From NCBI RefSeq assembly GCF_040869045.1, contig NC_090319.1:53850779-53914778 (forward strand): a stretch of 64,000 bases of DNA, written 5' to 3'. This stretch comes from Eurosta solidaginis (lineage: Eukaryota; Arthropoda; Insecta; Diptera; Tephritidae). The translations under genes were made by a program, and so were the position numbers. The notes beneath the pieces were generated by a model. It searched no databases. It was not told the DNA's origin and saw nothing but the letters and a program-made list of their open reading frames with translations. Position 1 is the stretch's first letter, and each line of letters opens with the position of its first letter. Below are positions 1-10,856 of this stretch, piece after piece.

Positions 1-216
1 ATGTGGCGGCCGCCGTGGTGTGATGGTAGCGTGCTGCGCCTACCACACCGAAGACCCTGGGTTCACACCCCGGGCAAAGCAACATAAAAATTTTAGAAAT
101 AAGGTTTTTCAATTAGAAGAAAATTTTGTAAGCGGGTCGCCCTCGACACTGTTCGGCAAGCACTCCGAGTGTTTTCTGCCATGAAAAGATCTCAGTGAAA
201 ACTCATCTGCCTTGCA
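1..216 (+). mobile_element. tRNA-derived SINE, left copy (3' truncated)
   Basis: The first 75 bases look like a tRNA. A box-A-like stretch (GTGGTGTGATGGTAGCGTG) lies at 16-34, and a box-B-like GGGTTCACACCCC at 59-71, as expected of an internal pol III promoter. The tRNA-unrelated body follows and stops matching after CTTGCA at 216. The body is shared with the copy at the right end of the window, which continues further 3'. I remember this family as abundant in tephritid flies; that is recollection, not a search result. Confidence 0.75.
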
Positions 217-1615
217 ACATAGGTACTTTCGTACAAAGCTGTCGCAACAACTTTTTTTGTTCATTTGACTACTAAAACGGTCAATTACGAATCAACGATT
301 TGTGCTCAGTTGATTCAACATCTTGTTGCGATGGATAAAAATTTACAGAAATTTCGGTTGAATTCACCCGTATTTCGGTTGATTTTAGCAGTCTTTTTCT
401 TTCAGTGTACCAACGAGTGGGAAAAATAATTTCACTTGCAAAGTGTGAAAGCACCCTTAGCCAAAGCAAATGTTGCATTCTTCTTATGCTTTGTTTGCAA
501 CAAAAGTTGGAAGTTGGCTACTTTTTCATGTCAGATAGCGCCAGTGCCGTTCGATCTGCTGTTCTCCATAAAAATACGTGTAATCTACTCATCATGCATA
601 ATATTGCATTAAACTCATCTATATAAAAAATTGCGTAGCTTTTAGTAATTTTTGCCTGGAAAGCTACATATGAATATGTATGTATCTTTTTATAAAAATA
701 TTCGAAAATTTCTAATTTGTGTCAAATATTACAATAGCATGAGCAAATCATTTAAATCATATATATTATTTCTAATTGCTGTTTTTATGTACGGGTGTCT
801 TTTTCGCTCTTATTTGGAATCCAAATCTATAAATAAAGTTTGGGTTGTAAAGATAAAGATTCGCCCATACCATACGCTAGATGGCAGCGCAAGCTCTAAG
901 TTTTAATTGATTGGTAGAACAGCTGATTTCTGTTGAGCCTTGATAAGAGACTTTTAGATTGGTTGCCCAAGATGCGCACGGATACGGCTCGTATTTACAT
1001 ATATGAAACATAACGGCTTTATTTAAAAATATATTTACCTCTTTTTTGTGTGTTTCCTCTTATTTATGAAGTTTCTATTTCCAATATTTGTCGGTTCGTT
1101 TCAATTCTGCTGCTCTGTTTTTTGCCTTTTATTCTTTCACTGGCAATAGTGCAACCGCTTATGCTTCTTCTTCATCTATCAATTCAATTACGCACAATTA
1201 TTTATTCGTTTTTAGTTGTTTATTACACTCGTTTGCTTTGCGAACTTTTAACTTTAATATATTTCTAAGAATGCATGTAGGAACATATTTTTTTGTAATT
1301 GGTATTTGTTTTGTAATTCACACATTGCTCTGTTATTATATTTTTTTATATATGCCATACCCAACAAAAATTGGTGCACCTTTTAGGTTTATTCGTTTTA
1401 ATCAGAAGGCTTATGAAAAGAAATCTGAAATACATATGTAAGGAGTATCAGTCATATTCCTTATTTCCTATAATTGCTTAAGCAATATTGTGTTGGTCAC
1501 CACCCAGTAATGTATTTGTATAAAATCAACAATCAGAAACATTTTTTGCAACTAAGTATACTAGGTGTATTTTTTTTCAAGCGAGCTTGAAGAAAACGCT
1601 TCAACTGGCTAAAAA
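217..1615. other. AT-rich intergenic stretch without recognised gene
   Basis: No ORF here has recognisable similarity or gene-like composition. It contains one short dispersed repeat (758-863) annotated separately. Otherwise I see only AT-rich sequence with scattered poly-T and poly-A runs. Confidence 0.5.
758..863 (+). repeat. Short dispersed repeat, copy 1
   Basis: This roughly 105-bp block recurs at 11294-11389 in the same orientation. Both share ATTATTTCTAATTGCT near the start, then a GTACAGGT-like stretch, TCTTATTTGGAAT and GGTTGTAAAGAT. No termini or coding potential are seen, so its class is unknown. Confidence 0.55.
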
Positions 1616-1736
1616 CCCTGCAAAAACGCTCGCGTCAATCCACGTCATTTGACTAGTCATTTTACAGTCATAGGTTATATGTATAGTCACAATTGCATGG
1701 GCGTGGGTAAGTTTTGTGACCAAATTTTTTGTAGGG
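1616..1736 (+). mobile_element. 121-bp MITE, TIR CCCTGCAAAAA, copy 1
   Basis: The element starts CCCTGCAAAAACGC and ends TTTTTTGTAGGG, giving a terminal inverted repeat CCCT(G/A)CAAAAA. A second copy at 19096-19216 is in opposite orientation and has the same length of 121 bp. Internal TTTGACTAGTCATTTTACAG is shared. Copy 2 has TA on both sides, while copy 1 has AA on both sides, so the target duplication is at most 2-3 bp and uncertain. No coding capacity. Confidence 0.7.
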
Positions 1737-2282
1737 AAAGTTTCATTATGCCAAAACCATACAGATGGTGGAGGTTTATCAGCTAATTGTTACTTTTTTT
1801 CGCTGCTATGACATTTCTACTTCTAGCGCAGTATGTTTTTGACACTCAACCAGAGAATTACAAAAACAAAATACATGAAATGCGTGTGTTTGTTTGTATG
1901 TATGTCACCCTGCCGCCACGCTGTTATTTTGTTATTTTTGTTTATCTGCACATTCGTATGTTCATTTCATTCGCTCGTTCACATTAGTGCCCTATTTTTG
2001 AATATGCAACACTATACAACACTATCAATCAGTTTGACAATTACCTACGCGGTTTCAACTGAAAGCGCTTAGCCAACTCAATTCGATTACTTTTTATTGT
2101 TGCTTTCCATGCAATTCGGTAAGCTAGCTAGTGTTTTAATTGCACTAGTTAGCAACGAAATACAGCTACTGTGTGTGCATGTGTTTGTGACTTTCGCTTT
2201 CAGTGCTGAAAATGCCTTTTGCTGTTGCCTTGCGCTGGTACCTGTTGTTATATTATGTACATACATTTACCTATGGCTATGT
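1737..2282. other. Intergenic stretch, nothing recognised
   Basis: AT-rich sequence with several short open frames but no recognisable protein. It has TATGTATGTATAT-like simple sequence at the end, which serves as target of the next element. Confidence 0.45.
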
Positions 2283-2290
2283 ATGTATAT

Positions 2291-2777
2291 TAGACTGGGT
2301 CGATTTATTAACCGATATCGCGCCATCGATTTTTCGATAGGATTTGGGCTCAGGAAAAAAAGTTCCACTACGCATACCCAAAAAAATAATTTTCGAGCCT
2401 GCGAAATTTAATTTTTTGACCTTTTTTCGACTTTGATTTTTAAGGTTTTTTTCATGACCTACTAAAAAATTTTCATTTGATTGTAAAATTTTCATGTATG
2501 TCCGCTAAAAACGTTGTCGATAACAGTTTTTTGAAAAAAAAAAAAAAATATTTGACATATGAAAATTTTATATACATATGAAAATATTTTTAGTAGGTTA
2601 TTAAAAAAACCTTAAAAATTAAAGTCGAAAAAAAGTGAAAAAAATTAAATTCCGCAGGCTCGAAAATTATTTTTTTGGGTATGCATAGTGGAACTTTTTT
2701 TACTGAGCCCAAGTCCTATCGAAAAATTGATGGCGCGATATCGGTTAACTTTTGTCCATACAAATCGACCCACCCTA
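2291..2777 (+). mobile_element. hAT-like non-autonomous long-TIR element, subfamily A copy 1
   Basis: A 487-bp foldback element. It starts TAGACTGGGTCGATTT and ends with the inverse complement of TAGGGTGGGTCGATTT. The arms are about 220 nt each and carry the same blocks in inverted order (ACCGATATCGCG, GGGCTCAGGAAAAAAAG, ATTTTCGAGCCTGCG). A perfect 8-bp duplication ATGTATAT flanks it at 2283-2290 and 2778-2785. The 8-bp duplication and TAG-type terminus fit the hAT superfamily; the assignment is inference because no transposase is present. The right arm carries about 12 extra nt (GTATGGAC...) near its end that the left arm lacks. Confidence 0.8.
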
Positions 2778-2872
2778 ATGTATATACATCCATACACATC
2801 TGCAATTATATGCTACGATTCGGTTGCAAGTTACCCACACTTTACCGTATCATCACACTATGGGCGCAGCAC

Positions 2873-4110
2873 TTTTTATACTCAGCGTGCTTTGCACACA
2901 GAGTATATTAACTTTGATTGGATAACGGTTGGTTGTACCTACACGTATAAAAGAATGGAGAGAGATATAGACTTCCATATATCAAAATCATCAGTATCGA
3001 AAAAAAATTTGATTGAGCCATGTCCGTCCGTCTGTCCGTTAACACGATAACTTGAGTAAATATTGAGATATCTTCACCAAATTTTGTACACGGGCTTATC
3101 TGGACCCAGAATAGATTGGTATTGAAAATGAGCGAAATTGGGTGATAACCACGCCCACTTTTTATATATATAACATTTTTGAAAACATAAAAAACCTGCT
3201 TATTTAGTAAATAATACACCTAGAATGTTGAAATTTGACGTGTGGACTGATATTGATACTTTTGATAAAAATTTGAAAAATAAGATTTTAAATGGGCGTG
3301 ACACCGCCCACTTGTAATAAAATCAATTTTAAAAACATTATTAATGATAAATCAAAAATCGTTAAACCTATCGTAACAAAATTCGGCAGAGAGGTTGCCT
3401 TTGCTATAAGGAATGCTTTGAAGAAAAATTAACGAAATCGGTTAAGGACCACGCCCACTTTATATAAAAGATTTTTAAAAGGGTCGTGGACGAATAAAAT
3501 AAGATATACCTTTGCAAAATGAGCTTTATATCAATGTTATTTTATTTCCCAAGTGGATTTATAACAATAAATAGGAAAAACTTCAAATTTAAAAAAAGTG
3601 GGCGTCGCACCGCCCCTTTTATGACTAAGCAATTTTCTATGTTTCGGGAGCCATAACTCGAAGAAAAATTTACATATCGTAACAAAATTAGGTACACATA
3701 TTTTCCTTATAGCAGGAAATATTTCTAGACAAAATGGACGAGATCGGTTAGAGACCACGCCCACTTTTATATGAACGATTTTTAAACGGGTCGTAGACGA
3801 AAATAATAAGATATAACTTAGCAAAAAAGAGCTTTATATCAATAGAATTTTTCTTTTTAAATTGAAATATAAGATTAGATTGGAAAACACTAAAATTTTT
3901 GAAAATGGGCGTGTATGAATAAGCAATTTTCTATGTTTCGGGAGCCCTAACTCGAAGAAAAATTAGTTCAGAATAGAACTATATGTACATATATGTATTA
4001 TTGCGAAGCCTTGTAACACTATTAAGCACACAAAACAAACAACAACATTTCAAGTGTACAGCTGGATATGTAATGTTCGGTTTCACTCGAACTTAGACTT
4101 CCTTACTTCA
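2873..4110 (+). mobile_element. DINE-1/Helentron-like non-autonomous element, copy 1
   Basis: The start TTTTTATACTCAGC, a small hairpin (GTGCTTTGCAC), AGAGTATATTAACTTTG and the CCATGTCCGTCCGTCTGTCC block resemble DINE-1/INE-1-type Helitron relatives of flies. Several blocks containing CACGCCCACTTT recur, with an internal tandem pair of roughly 300-bp units (3430-3740 and 3740-3960) sharing CAATTTTCTATGTTTCGG. The end reads TGTAATGTTCGGTTTCACTCG near 4070-4110, which I remember as the usual 3' end in tephritids. A related copy lies at 14590-15705 in opposite orientation. Confidence 0.7.
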
Positions 4111-4776
4111 TTGGTAAGGTGGAGAGTTTCTACATAGAAAATTACTTCAATTTTTTAAGTTTAACTGCTGAAAAGTAATGATTAGCAATACATCACACAT
4201 GGGATCGTAAAAATCGAAAAATTTGGTATCCCTAATATGTTGACACATACACACATCCATAGATGTGTAGATAGGTGTACATTTATTTATACAAATGTTT
4301 ATTTCAGCTTTAGGTAAACCAAAAAGTATGGAACCAATTTTATGTTTACTGATTCTTCTTATTTTGGTAATACTAATGGAACCGTTTGCAGCGGCAAGCA
4401 TTTACCGTTACGCTTCAATATTTCACGCTGTCGATGGCGTGATAACAATTGATTCAGTTACTATTCGATGTGGTTTCAATTGCCATTTTCGATTAACACA
4501 AATTCTTTGCAATATTACTGTTTGTTATATGAACAAAACAAACAAAAATGGAAAGAGAAATCTAAAAAACAATAATAATACAATTATAGAACTAAAAATG
4601 CAAATATTAATTAAAAGAAAAAAAATTATGTATAAAAACAAAATATTGCAAAAAAAAAATTATTTTTTTCTTTATTGGGCTGCTCTAGCTTACGCCAGCT
4701 TGAAATATTTCATATAATTGTGTTTAAGAGAAACTTTTTTGCTCTGAGTTGCTATACTTTTTGTTTCATGAGGCTG
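4111..4776. other. Intergenic stretch with one unsupported ORF
   Basis: An open frame at 4295-4717 (140 codons) begins with a hydrophobic segment and then runs into a lysine/asparagine-rich AT-biased tail. Its composition follows the AT richness and I recognise no domain, so I do not call it a gene. Confidence 0.4.
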
Positions 4777-4784
4777 GTCAAAAT

Positions 4785-5080
4785 CAAGGCGAATTCAGTA
4801 TCAGGTGGTGGCAAAGCGAATTCAACCAATTTGCCGTGCAGAAGAATGTCAAGTCAAAACAAAATTTTCATTGATTTCGACCAACTTACATATTGGAGTA
4901 CAAGGCGTAGAAAATTATCAAGAAGAAGCAATAAACTGTTGGAATAACAACACCTGGTACTGAATTCGCCTTGAGAATAATGTCAGTTAATCAATGAAAA
5001 TTGTCTCTCGACTTGACATTCTTAAGCACGGCGAATTTGTTGAATTCGCTTTGCCACCACCTGGTATAGATTCGCCTTGG
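4785..5080. mobile_element. Compound hAT-like MITE, CAAGGCGAATTC family
   Basis: A complete 189-bp unit (4785-4973) with TIR CAAGGCGAATTCAGTA at both ends is followed by a truncated unit in opposite orientation (about 4992-5080, ending CGCCTTGG). The complete unit alone has no duplication, but the composite is flanked by a perfect 8-bp GTCAAAAT at 4777-4784 and 5081-5088. This suggests both units moved or were captured as one insertion. CAAGG termini and 8-bp duplication fit hAT. Confidence 0.75.
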
Positions 5081-5130
5081 GTCAAAATTAAACTACAAAT
5101 TTCTGCACCAGCTTTTTTGTTAGAGCAAAG

Positions 5131-5315
5131 CACGGCGAATCCATACCAGGTGGTGGCAAAGCGATTTCAACAAATTCGCAGTGCCGAAGAATGTCAAGTC
5201 AAAAGAAAATTTTCATTGATCTCGATTGTAGTACAAGACGTTGTATGGAAAATAATCAAAAAGAAGTAATCAGCTGTTGGGATAACAACACCTGGTACAT
5301 ACTGAATTCGCCTTG
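5131..5315 (+). mobile_element. hAT-like MITE, CAAGGCGAATTC family, single unit
   Basis: A 185-bp unit similar to the 4785-4973 unit. It starts CACGGCGAATCC and ends ACTGAATTCGCCTTG and shares GGTGGTGGCAAAGCGA and GAATGTCAAGTCAAAA. The flanks GAGCAAAG and AAGCGAAG match at 6 of 8 positions, so the target duplication is only tentative. Confidence 0.65.
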
Positions 5316-5323
5316 AAGCGAAG

Positions 5324-5689
5324 TAAGAATTGTGAGTTGTCAAAGGGAGAGTGTAATTTCTGAATACTGAATTTTGCAATCAGCCACGAAAAGTGTTTCA
5401 TTAGATGTTTGCTCTGGGTCATGGCTCAATTATATGGTTGGCTTATCTCATCAGCTGATTTTATTTTTTTATTTCACTGGATTGTCAAAAGAAAATTGCA
5501 AACGCAAAATCTAACCAACACATTGACAATTATTTACTGCCGTGGTGGTCAATTTTTTATAAAAGAAATAGTTTCACATCAATTTAAGTTATTCTTTTAG
5601 TAACCCTGCAAAAAATGCGACTAGTCTAGACCGAATCCGAGTCGCAAAGAAATGTGCGACTATAGCCAGTTATGATCACTTTATATGGG
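5324..5689. other. Intergenic, with an isolated CCCTGCAAAAA end
   Basis: CCCTGCAAAAAATGCGACTAG at 5604 resembles the end of the 121-bp MITE and of the 47-49 kb array units, but no matching second end was found. Otherwise nothing recognised. Confidence 0.35.
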
Positions 5690-6100
5690 TTGGAATGGTC
5701 TCTTTTGTTTGAGCATGTCCTATGGAGAGAGACCAATTGTACCTGTTTATGCCTGAACGGGTAGTGTCGTACTGGTCCTCTTTATATCCCTACTGGTACT
5801 GTCGGACAAATCCTTTTAGTAATGTTCGACACTTCCTCTTTGTACCCCTTTGGGTACTCTTTTCCACACGCCCTCTTTTTACCTCTACGGGTACTGTCGG
5901 ACAGATCTTCTCTGAATTGTTCTACTATTTGTATCCCTATGGGAAGTGTCCGATAGGCCCTTTTTGTATCCATACGGTTTGTGTCGCACATATTCTCTTC
6001 ATGCCTCTACAGCCAGAGTCACACAAGTATCTTTTGTTCGGCTATGGGTACTGTCGGATAAGTCCTCTTTCTACCCGTACGGAATTTCTTACGGATTTTA
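5690..6100 (+). repeat. Degenerate minisatellite, CGGGTACTGTCGGAC motif
   Basis: Diverged tandem units of roughly 35 bp or multiples, each with a CCTCTTT..TACCC..TACGGGTACTGTCGGAC-like core. Open frames across it are a by-product of the repeat and are not treated as genes. Confidence 0.6.
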
Positions 6101-6154
6101 TAATTTTTTAAACTCTGATGCAATATTCTTAAGTTTTTTCGTAATGGTGTTGTA

Positions 6155-6235
6155 GAATAATAAAACTTACTTACTTACTTAATTGGCACTTACCCGTCTA
6201 AACGGTTATGGCCGAAATAGGGAGTGTATTTATGC
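6155..6235 (-). mobile_element. 3' end of a LINE with (TAAG)n tail
   Basis: On the minus strand the sequence GGCCATAACCGTTTAGACGG is followed by AAGTAAGTAAGTAAG and then A-rich sequence. This is the kind of microsatellite tail found at LINE 3' ends, and I remember the block from tephritid LINE 3' UTRs. Only the extreme 3' end is present. Confidence 0.5.
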
Positions 6236-7382
6236 GAGGCTTGTTGGTATATTTCATTGGAGTATGGTTTTACGTGGCGGGTCCAAGCCCAGCGCACAAC
6301 CCGCTCAGCGGGGGTGAAAATATTACTTGCACGTTTATATAGCGAGCCGCTTGCTCCAAGACAGACGCCAGACAGCCCTTAAACAGATTATGTCAGAGTG
6401 GCCTAGCCAGGTTGTCGCCTTCTCACATTAGCTCACCTCTAAATGGATAATTAGCGGCTACCCAGAGGATACTTGGCCGCAAGCGACCGGCAGTAATGAG
6501 CTGCTTGAACCGCATGCAAAGGCATCGCTCTGGCCATTCCCAGATGAATGGCGGTCAGAAGCTTTCCCCACTTTCGTGGACTTCTACATACAGCTCCACA
6601 AAACAAATATTACGATAATGGAACATATGGTCCTTGAATTTTAGGTTCGGTATAGAGCTCCGCATTTTTCTTAAATAATGCTATTCAATCACATTTAATC
6701 TTTTTATTTTCTTCATTTCGTTGCTGTTTGCTTTTTTTTCAATTGGCTACATAAATTGCAAACTGACTGATGCCAAATATACCCAAAAGGTACTATAGGG
6801 GATCAATTATACCCCAATATGGCCAAAAGAGATCAATCGCAGACCGCTCTCTCTAGGGATATAACGCACGATATTATGCAGGGAGATGCATCTAATTTAG
6901 CGCATTATTTTCCCACAACACACAAGAATTGCAACAGATTTTGACAATCTGAACAAAGTGTATGTTGTTGCTGTAGAGATGAGCCAAGCATATAGTTGAA
7001 CCATGTTCTGGGTTGCACCTGCTTGCTCTATTTGCTTTTGACAGCTGCTCTACTCTGCTCTGATCCGACCTCTTCTGCACTTATTTTGAGTTCGATAAAC
7101 AGACCTATAAATAAAATTCAGCATAAAAAACAAAAAAATTACAACAAAAGATGAGGAATTATTTTGCAAAAAGCCCAAGTCTTCCACAACGTCTTTGTAG
7201 CCAAACTGGGCAAAATTGCTTAATCGCAAATTTCCATAAAAAGATAAACACAAAAGATCAGCAATATCATAGCGCAACTAAATATATTATTGTTGGTAGC
7301 AAAGACATAACACGTGCAAAGCATTGGCCGAAAAAATTCTGGTACAACTAAATTTAATTAGTTTAATACAGAGGTACTTATT
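6236..7382. other. Intergenic, unclassified repeat debris
   Basis: A G+C-richer block at about 6240-6600 looks unlike its AT-rich surroundings and may be part of an old element, but I could not read a domain in it. The rest shows no gene. Confidence 0.35.
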
Positions 7383-7458
7383 AGAGGTTTACGCCGGTCA
7401 CTTAAACGGCAGCGGCGGCGTGTTCGGCGCGCCGACAAAGTGATCGGCGTAAACCTCT
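7383..7458. mobile_element. 76-bp GC-rich palindromic MITE
   Basis: AGAGGTTTACGCCGGTCACTT at the left pairs with AAAGTGATCGGCGTAAACCTCT at the right, around a core rich in CGGCGGCG and CGGCGCGCCG. Strongly GC-rich in an AT-rich setting. A one-ended relative lies at 26824-26873, and similar GC-rich ends close the dispersed repeats at 10777 and 30186. Confidence 0.6.
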
Positions 7459-7624
7459 GAATTGAATGGCTGGACTTCAGAGTATCACATTGTCCACAAC
7501 TAATGAATATGGAAACATACTACTGACGTCAATGGTATGTTTGACGATCTGGAACAACATCATTAACTTGCGGATGGCTTGTAAAGCGAAAATTGAAAAG
7601 AATAATATTTGGAAAAGTTTTGTT

Positions 7625-7833
7625 TATACATATGTATTTAAGGAAATCGACGTTTCGGCCATTTCGGAAAGATCCGCGGTTTTTGCTTCTCGCGGATCGT
7701 TCAGAAAATTTTCTTGCAGAGAGAGGGAGAAATACTTAAAATGGTAACACTTTTATAACGTAGTTTCACTGAAGAAGATGTTCTGGGCTAACTATAATAC
7801 CCGTCGTCGGCACGATTTCTTTAAATCGTTCCT
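7625..7833 (+). repeat. Dispersed repeat, copy 1 (partner 27780-28085)
   Basis: AAGGAAATC(G/A)ACGTTT, GGTTTTTGC, AATGGT..AC.CTTTT, GTAGTTTCACTG and ATTTCTTTAAATC occur in the same order in both copies. It abuts the truncated Gypsy gag directly, so the junction near 7834 is a breakpoint. Class unknown. Confidence 0.5.
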
Positions 7834-7836
7834 TTC

Positions 7837-8712
7837 CAGGTCTTTAAGCTACAGTTTGAGAAGACCGCAACAGTGAACAACTGGAATGGTGAAGATAAAG
7901 TTGCTGCACTCTTCGTAGCATTGAAAGGACCAGCTGCCGAAATCTTACAGACTATTCCAGAGTACGAACGGAACAGCTATGAAGCATTGATGGCCGCTGT
8001 GGAGAGACGTTATGGAAGCGAGCATAGAAAACATATATTCCAAATTGAGTTGCAAAACCGTCACCAAAGAGCGAATGAGACTTTGCAGGAGTTTGCCTCG
8101 GATGTTGAAAGGTTGGCACATTTGGCAAATGCGGACGCATCCGTGGAGTACAACGAGAGGGTAAAAATCCAGAGTTTTATAAATGGCATATGGGACGTCG
8201 AAACGAAGCGAGCCACATACGCAAACCCAAAGCCAACATTTGCAGAAACGGTATCCCATGCACTGACTCAAGAAACAGCATTGCTTCTGTGTAAGCCAGT
8301 TTACAAAGCACGCCGTGTGGAGGTAGAAAGGCCAGTGTGGGTAGACGCAATATTGGAGGCGCTGAAAGGATCGCAAAAGCGGAGTGAACAAGTTATCAAA
8401 TGTTTCAAATGCGGGAAGTCCGGTCACATTGCCCGTCATTGCGATCTTGATCCTAGTAGTTCCAACAATGTGGGTGGCCGTAAATGCAAAGCTGGAGGAG
8501 ATGAGCAAGAGCGAATAAGAGGTAGAGATCGAGAGCTAGATCCAGCTATTGAATGCCCTGTGATATCTGTGTTGCAAATTGGTAGAAAACCGAGCAGTCT
8601 TACCGTCAGAGGGAATGTGGATGGCAATGAACATGTACTGACTGTAGATACGGGCGCATCTCATTCCTTGATTCGATCTGATTTGGTCTACAGGAGAGTT
8701 AAGTCAGGTTGA
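7837..8712 (+). pseudogene. Gypsy gag (core and zinc knuckle) with protease start, truncated
   Basis: The open frame covers a retrotransposon Gag core, then a CCHC zinc knuckle (CFKCGKSGHIARHC, about 8401-8442), then the aspartic protease active site VDTGAS (about 8643-8660). Gag would bind the element's RNA and build the particle; the protease would process the polyprotein. Translation can be read from about 7837, before the GTG at 7873, because the frame continues a Gag homologous to the minus-strand copy, where it has about 220 more N-terminal residues. A TGA at 8710-8712 interrupts the protease. The + strand copy keeps the gag frame across the knuckle, where the minus copy has a frameshift. 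Confidence 0.8.
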
Positions 8713-8718
8713 GCAAGG

Positions 8719-9560
8719 TTGCGTATGGTCACTGGCGAGTATAACCAAGCCCAGGGAGAAGTGATATGTGAAGTCTTGATTGGAAAGGTCACGGTTCTAC
8801 ACAAATTCGTTGTGGCGAAGATCGTTGAGGAAGTCATATTGGGAGTGGACTTCTTGGTTGACCATGACATCAAGAGCGATATGCAGAGAAGGGTGATGCG
8901 TTATGAGAACCAGGATATACCACTTAACTTCAAGTTGGAGAAAGGGTTCAGTAGTAATCGAGTAATGGTGGAGAAGACTCGACAAAGGCCAGGAAAGTCA
9001 AAAGAAAAGGTTGATGGATCGAATGTGCCAAATAAACCGAAATTAAAAGTACCTGCGAGAAAAAGACCGGCATCGACAAAACCTAATGGACGCACTAAAA
9101 TGACTGAAAGAATTTTTCAGATAGAATGCAAGGGTGGTTTCAAGCCAGCGCGCACTACTGTTGTGAAACGTCCAGACGATAATGATGTTGCAAAGTCAAT
9201 CCGTCAAGTGCAAGCTCTGCGAAGAAGTTCATTGGCCAAACAACAAAGTGCCAGGGAACGATCGAGAATAATGAGGAGTAAGATGAAACGCAGGTACAAT
9301 GAGAACAAAAATTCGGAAGGTTTCTTGGAGGGAGATTTGGTACTGTTATACAACCCCACCGGCGGAAAGGTGTTCCATCCAAGATTCGGTGCAGTTGGGA
9401 AGGCCCGTACAAAGTTGTGAAGAAGATCAGTGATACCATCTATCGCATACAAACCACTGGGAAACCACGGATTAGAAGAGTGGTTAATTTGGAAAGGCTG
9501 GCAGCGTATAGATCGAGAGATTGGTCTGATCGGGACGGCAGGCTTAGGTGGAGGGCAGTG
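8719..9560 (+). pseudogene. Gypsy pol remnant: protease end, RT start fused to integrase C-terminus
   Basis: After the TGA the same frame resumes with the rest of the protease (GVDFLVDHDIK). It runs into sequence related to the linker before RT and then passes directly into the integrase C-terminal region (GFLEGDLVLLYNP, about 9316-9354), omitting RT catalytic motifs, RNase H and the integrase catalytic core. A frame change near 9390 follows, and the GPY-type module plus C-terminal tail continues in another frame to about 9560. The deletion removes everything needed for replication. Confidence 0.75.
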
Positions 9561-10175
9561 TAACAAATGTTAGCAGCACTAAACGATGCTATCGTCTATA
9601 AGCCGATGCTAAGCAGTGACGTGAATTCACATCTATAGATCAATCATTATGTATCTACATAAACGAAAAAATAATTGCGTCTACACATATGTACCATGTA
9701 CGTATACGAGCAGCGTAGAGTCAATGCACAAACACATGCATATATCTGAGATACTCCTGAAAGTATGCAATGAGAAAAACTATAAAATTGTGCAATTGTA
9801 GTTACAGCTGAGAAGTTTGAGAGCTGCTGGACTAGTAGATTCTGGAACCGCCTAGAAGATGCGAACGTTGAAATCCAAGAGTATAAAAGGCTGCAATTGT
9901 AGAGGCGCTGGAATTCAGTTTGATTTGAGATTTCGATTAAGGCGCTATCTAGCGAGCAAGAGCAGTATTATTTTGAATAGTAGAGTTTCATTTGAGCTAT
10001 CAATCAGTTTGGTTATTAAGCAAGCTATTCGTTGCAAAGTTTGAGTGTTATTGTGAAGTACTTTAATAAAGGCCATTTTGCATTATTAAAAATAGGAGTT
10101 ATTTATTCAACAGTTTAGTGATTCGAACTCATCAGAAGATTGCAAATAAGGGGAATTGCAAGTAAATTCGTTACA
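9559..10175 (+). repeat. 3' LTR of the plus-strand Gypsy copy
   Basis: A 617-bp LTR beginning TGTAACAAATG and ending AAATTCGTTACA, so TG...CA bounded. The polypurine tract AGGTGGAGGGCAG lies immediately before it. Internal AGAGTATAAAAGGCTGC near 9887 looks like a TATA region, and AATAAAGGCC near 10066 a polyadenylation signal. The LTR of the minus-strand element shares the ends and the TTTAATAAAGGCCATTTT block. No partner 5' LTR lies upstream. Confidence 0.8.
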
Positions 10176-10190
10176 ATATATACAACTTAA

Positions 10191-10777
10191 GTATGAGCCA
10201 AGAATCATTTCAAAGGAGAATTTAAACCACTGGAGCATACTAAAGGATTTTGTATCACTGATTTCCCTTATTCTTTCGGCCACTCGGGATATAAAATTGA
10301 CTTGAGGACATTTTGAAAATGTGTTCTACATTTTGGGACATTTTATTTAAATTCATTGTTGTTTATTAATTTATTGAAAAAATTATGCGAAGTCAGCTTT
10401 TAAATTTATTATATATAACTTTTCTTTAAGTGTTTTGTTTTAATAACTTGGTGAATTCGGTAATGCGAAATCCGAGATTGAAAGCGCCTGTTTTCTCAAA
10501 TAACTTTTGAACGGTTAGAAAGTATTAAATTTCGCAATAGGATTTTTATAACTGGCAGTGATACGCATCCCTTGATACCCCTTTCGACCATATCGGACCA
10601 ATTTTCGAGATGAACAATAAATGGCCTAGACAGTCTTAAATGAGTATAAATATAGTAACGCGCCGAACGCCGCCGCCGCCGCCGTCGCGCCGATAAGTTT
10701 GACAACCGGCGGTGGCGTGCAAAAAAGCACGCTAATCGGCGGCGGCGGCGACGTTTATCGGCGGCGTATATCTCTAG
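10191..10777 (+). repeat. Dispersed repeat with GC-rich end, uninterrupted copy
   Basis: This ~590-bp block is repeated at 29162-30186. Shared blocks include AAGAATCATTTCAAAGG, ACTAAAGGATTTTG, AATAACTTTTGAAC, ATAACTGGCAGTGATACGCA and CCATATC.GACCAATTTTCGA. It ends in a GC-rich tail with runs of CGGCGG closing with GTATATCTCTAG. The other copy is interrupted by a hAT-like element exactly where this one is continuous, so this copy serves as the empty site. No coding potential is seen. Confidence 0.7.
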
Positions 10778-10856
10778 TACTTATGTATAAGTGCACGTAC
10801 ATTACACTGGGTTGGAAAACGATTTTAAGGGTCCGCCACTAATAATATATATACAT

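Larger units (their letters stand above)
7834..10175 (+). mobile_element. Gypsy-family LTR retrotransposon, plus copy, 5' truncated and internally deleted
   Basis: Order: gag core, CCHC knuckle, protease, start of RT, then a jump to the integrase tail and a 3' LTR. The 5' LTR, gag N-terminus, most of RT, RNase H and the integrase core are missing. It belongs to the same family as the minus-strand element at 33368-42667: gag, protease, polypurine tract and both LTR ends match closely. It is a dead copy. Confidence 0.85.

Noticed and set aside
4295..4717. 140-codon frame with a hydrophobic start
   Set aside because: AT-driven composition, Lys/Asn-rich tail, no recognisable domain or splice context.
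5722..6155. Frames across the CGGGTACTGTCGGAC minisatellite
   Set aside because: Repeat-derived, different frames equally open, no conserved protein.
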